NCBI RefSeq assembly: GCF_009827435.1
Contig: NZ_WTYM01000052.1
Span: forward strand, 181,470-245,469
Source: Croceibacterium salegens
GTDB lineage: Bacteria; Pseudomonadota; Alphaproteobacteria; Sphingomonadales; Sphingomonadaceae
DNA length: 64,000 bases
Direction: 5' to 3'
In this document: one piece after another, positions 63,303-64,000 of the stretch
Layout of the letters: each line of letters starts with the position of its first letter
How positions within the stretch are numbered: the stretch's first letter is position 1
Made by a program: the position numbers and the translations under genes
The notes under the pieces: generated by a model
Seen by the model: the letters and a program-made list of their open reading frames with translations, nothing else
What the model was told of the DNA's origin: nothing
The model's database searches: none

Positions 63303-64000
63303 CAGGCGACTCCCAGGGCTTTGAGCTTGGCGACCAGTTCGTCGACGTTGGCGACCTTCACGCCGGCCTGGCGCACGGGCGGTTCGGAGACCTTGGTCAC
63401 CTTGAGGCGCGGGGTGGTGTCGACGCCGTAGTCGGCCGGGCTCTTGGTCGCGAGCGGCTTGGACTTGGCCTTCATGATGTTGGGCAGCGAGGCGTAGCGC
63501 GGCTCGTTGAGGCGCAGGTCGGTGGTCACCACCGCCGGCAGCTTCAGGCTCTCGGTTTCGAGCCCGCCATCGACCTCGCGGGTCACGGTGACGCTGTCGC
63601 CCGAGACCTCGACCTTGCTGGCGAAGGTGCCCTGCGGCCGCCCCATCAGCGCGGCGAGCATCTGGCCGGTCTGGTTGGAATCGTCGTCGATCGCCTGCTT
63701 GCCGAGCATGACGATGCCCGGCGCTTCCTCGTCGGCGATGGCCTTGAGGATCTTGGCCACGGCGAGCGGCTCGACTTGGTCATCGGTCTGCACCAGGATC
63801 GCCCGGTCGGCGCCCATGGCGAGCGCGGTGCGCAGCGTTTCCTGCGCCTTGGCCGGGCCGATCGAAACCGCGATGATTTCCTCGGCCGCGCCCTTTTCCT
63901 TGAGGCGGATGGCTTCCTCGACCGCGATCTCGTCGAACGGGTTCATGCTCATCTTGACGTTGGCGAGATCGACCCCGCTGCCGTCCGCCTTCACGCGGGG
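63302..64000 (-). CDS. etfB: Electron transfer flavoprotein beta subunit, partial (N-terminus beyond window)
   Basis: 232 residues visible of about 250; the reading frame is open to the window edge ([32 protein letters not shown]), so the start lies beyond 64000 and the GTG at 63994 is not the start. Family motifs are [44 protein letters not shown] and [24 protein letters not shown], which holds the AMP-binding and ETF-beta signature. Partner of EtfA. Confidence 0.96.
   Translation of the reverse strand, partial: PRVKADGSGVDLANVKMSMNPFDEIAVEEAIRLKEKGAAEEIIAVSIGPAKAQETLRTALAMGADRAILVQTDDQVEPLAVAKILKAIADEEAPGIVMLGKQAIDDDSNQTGQMLAALMGRPQGTFASKVEVSGDSVTVTREVDGGLETESLKLPAVVTTDLRLNEPRYASLPNIMKAKSKPLATKSPADYGVDTTPRLKVTKVSEPPVRQAGVKVANVDELVAKLKALGVA

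Overview
The window is high-GC, densely coded chromosome from an alphaproteobacterium of the order Sphingomonadales, most likely Erythrobacteraceae. This is inferred from family content only, without a search. Lineage-typical content includes the CtrA inhibitor SciP, DUF3035 beside lspA, GcvP split into two subunits, two EcfG-type general-stress promoters (GGAAC-N16-CGTT), a carotenoid oxygenase next to a quinohemoprotein dehydrogenase, and no sucD beside sucC. No prophage, integron, CRISPR array or transposase gene was seen.

Layout. 1-7850 (minus strand) is an exopolysaccharide operon: CapD/FlaA1-type sugar nucleotide dehydratase, Wzy/ligase, Wza-type lipoprotein, fused Wzz/BY-kinase, TPR protein, and the start of a sugar transferase. 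7951-10861 holds fabI, a BrkB/YihY protein and a J-domain protein. 10940-16664 holds pdxH, a CDF transporter, a PhzF protein, a serine hydrolase, mnmA and sciP. 16799-23817 holds a stress membrane protein, an RND pump pair, a DUF445 protein and a GNAT enzyme. 23814-29123 holds a TonB-like secreted protein, sucC, a bisphosphate nucleotidase, an OmpA lipoprotein and a CBS-domain transporter. 29456-37370 (minus) carries ileS-lspA-DUF3035 and gpmA-purE-purK-folA-ribF. 37449-46139 has tRNA-Thr, a pair of bacterial PH-domain membrane proteins, threonine aldolase, an EamA transporter, pepN and a PgeF-type enzyme. 46315-49632 is the cytochrome bc1 operon followed by apt. 49629-56342 is an accessory, possibly catabolic block: SnoaL-like protein, divergent SDR, tRNA-Gly, FucP-type transporter, carotenoid oxygenase and PQQ dehydrogenase. 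56400-61277 is a tandem glycine riboswitch with gcvT-gcvH-gcvPA-gcvPB. The window ends in a second TonB-like paralogue and etfA/etfB.

The most unusual theme is palindromic repeat elements. At least four families lie here, and two have inserted in frame into housekeeping genes (ileS and gcvPB), adding about 24 and 32 residues while leaving the frames open. A sibling of the gcvPB element lies 1.5 kb upstream between gcvH and gcvPA. Separately, a pure hexanucleotide microsatellite encodes the C-terminal Tyr-Gly cluster of the exopolysaccharide tyrosine kinase, so slippage would change the number of phosphorylatable tyrosines without breaking the frame.
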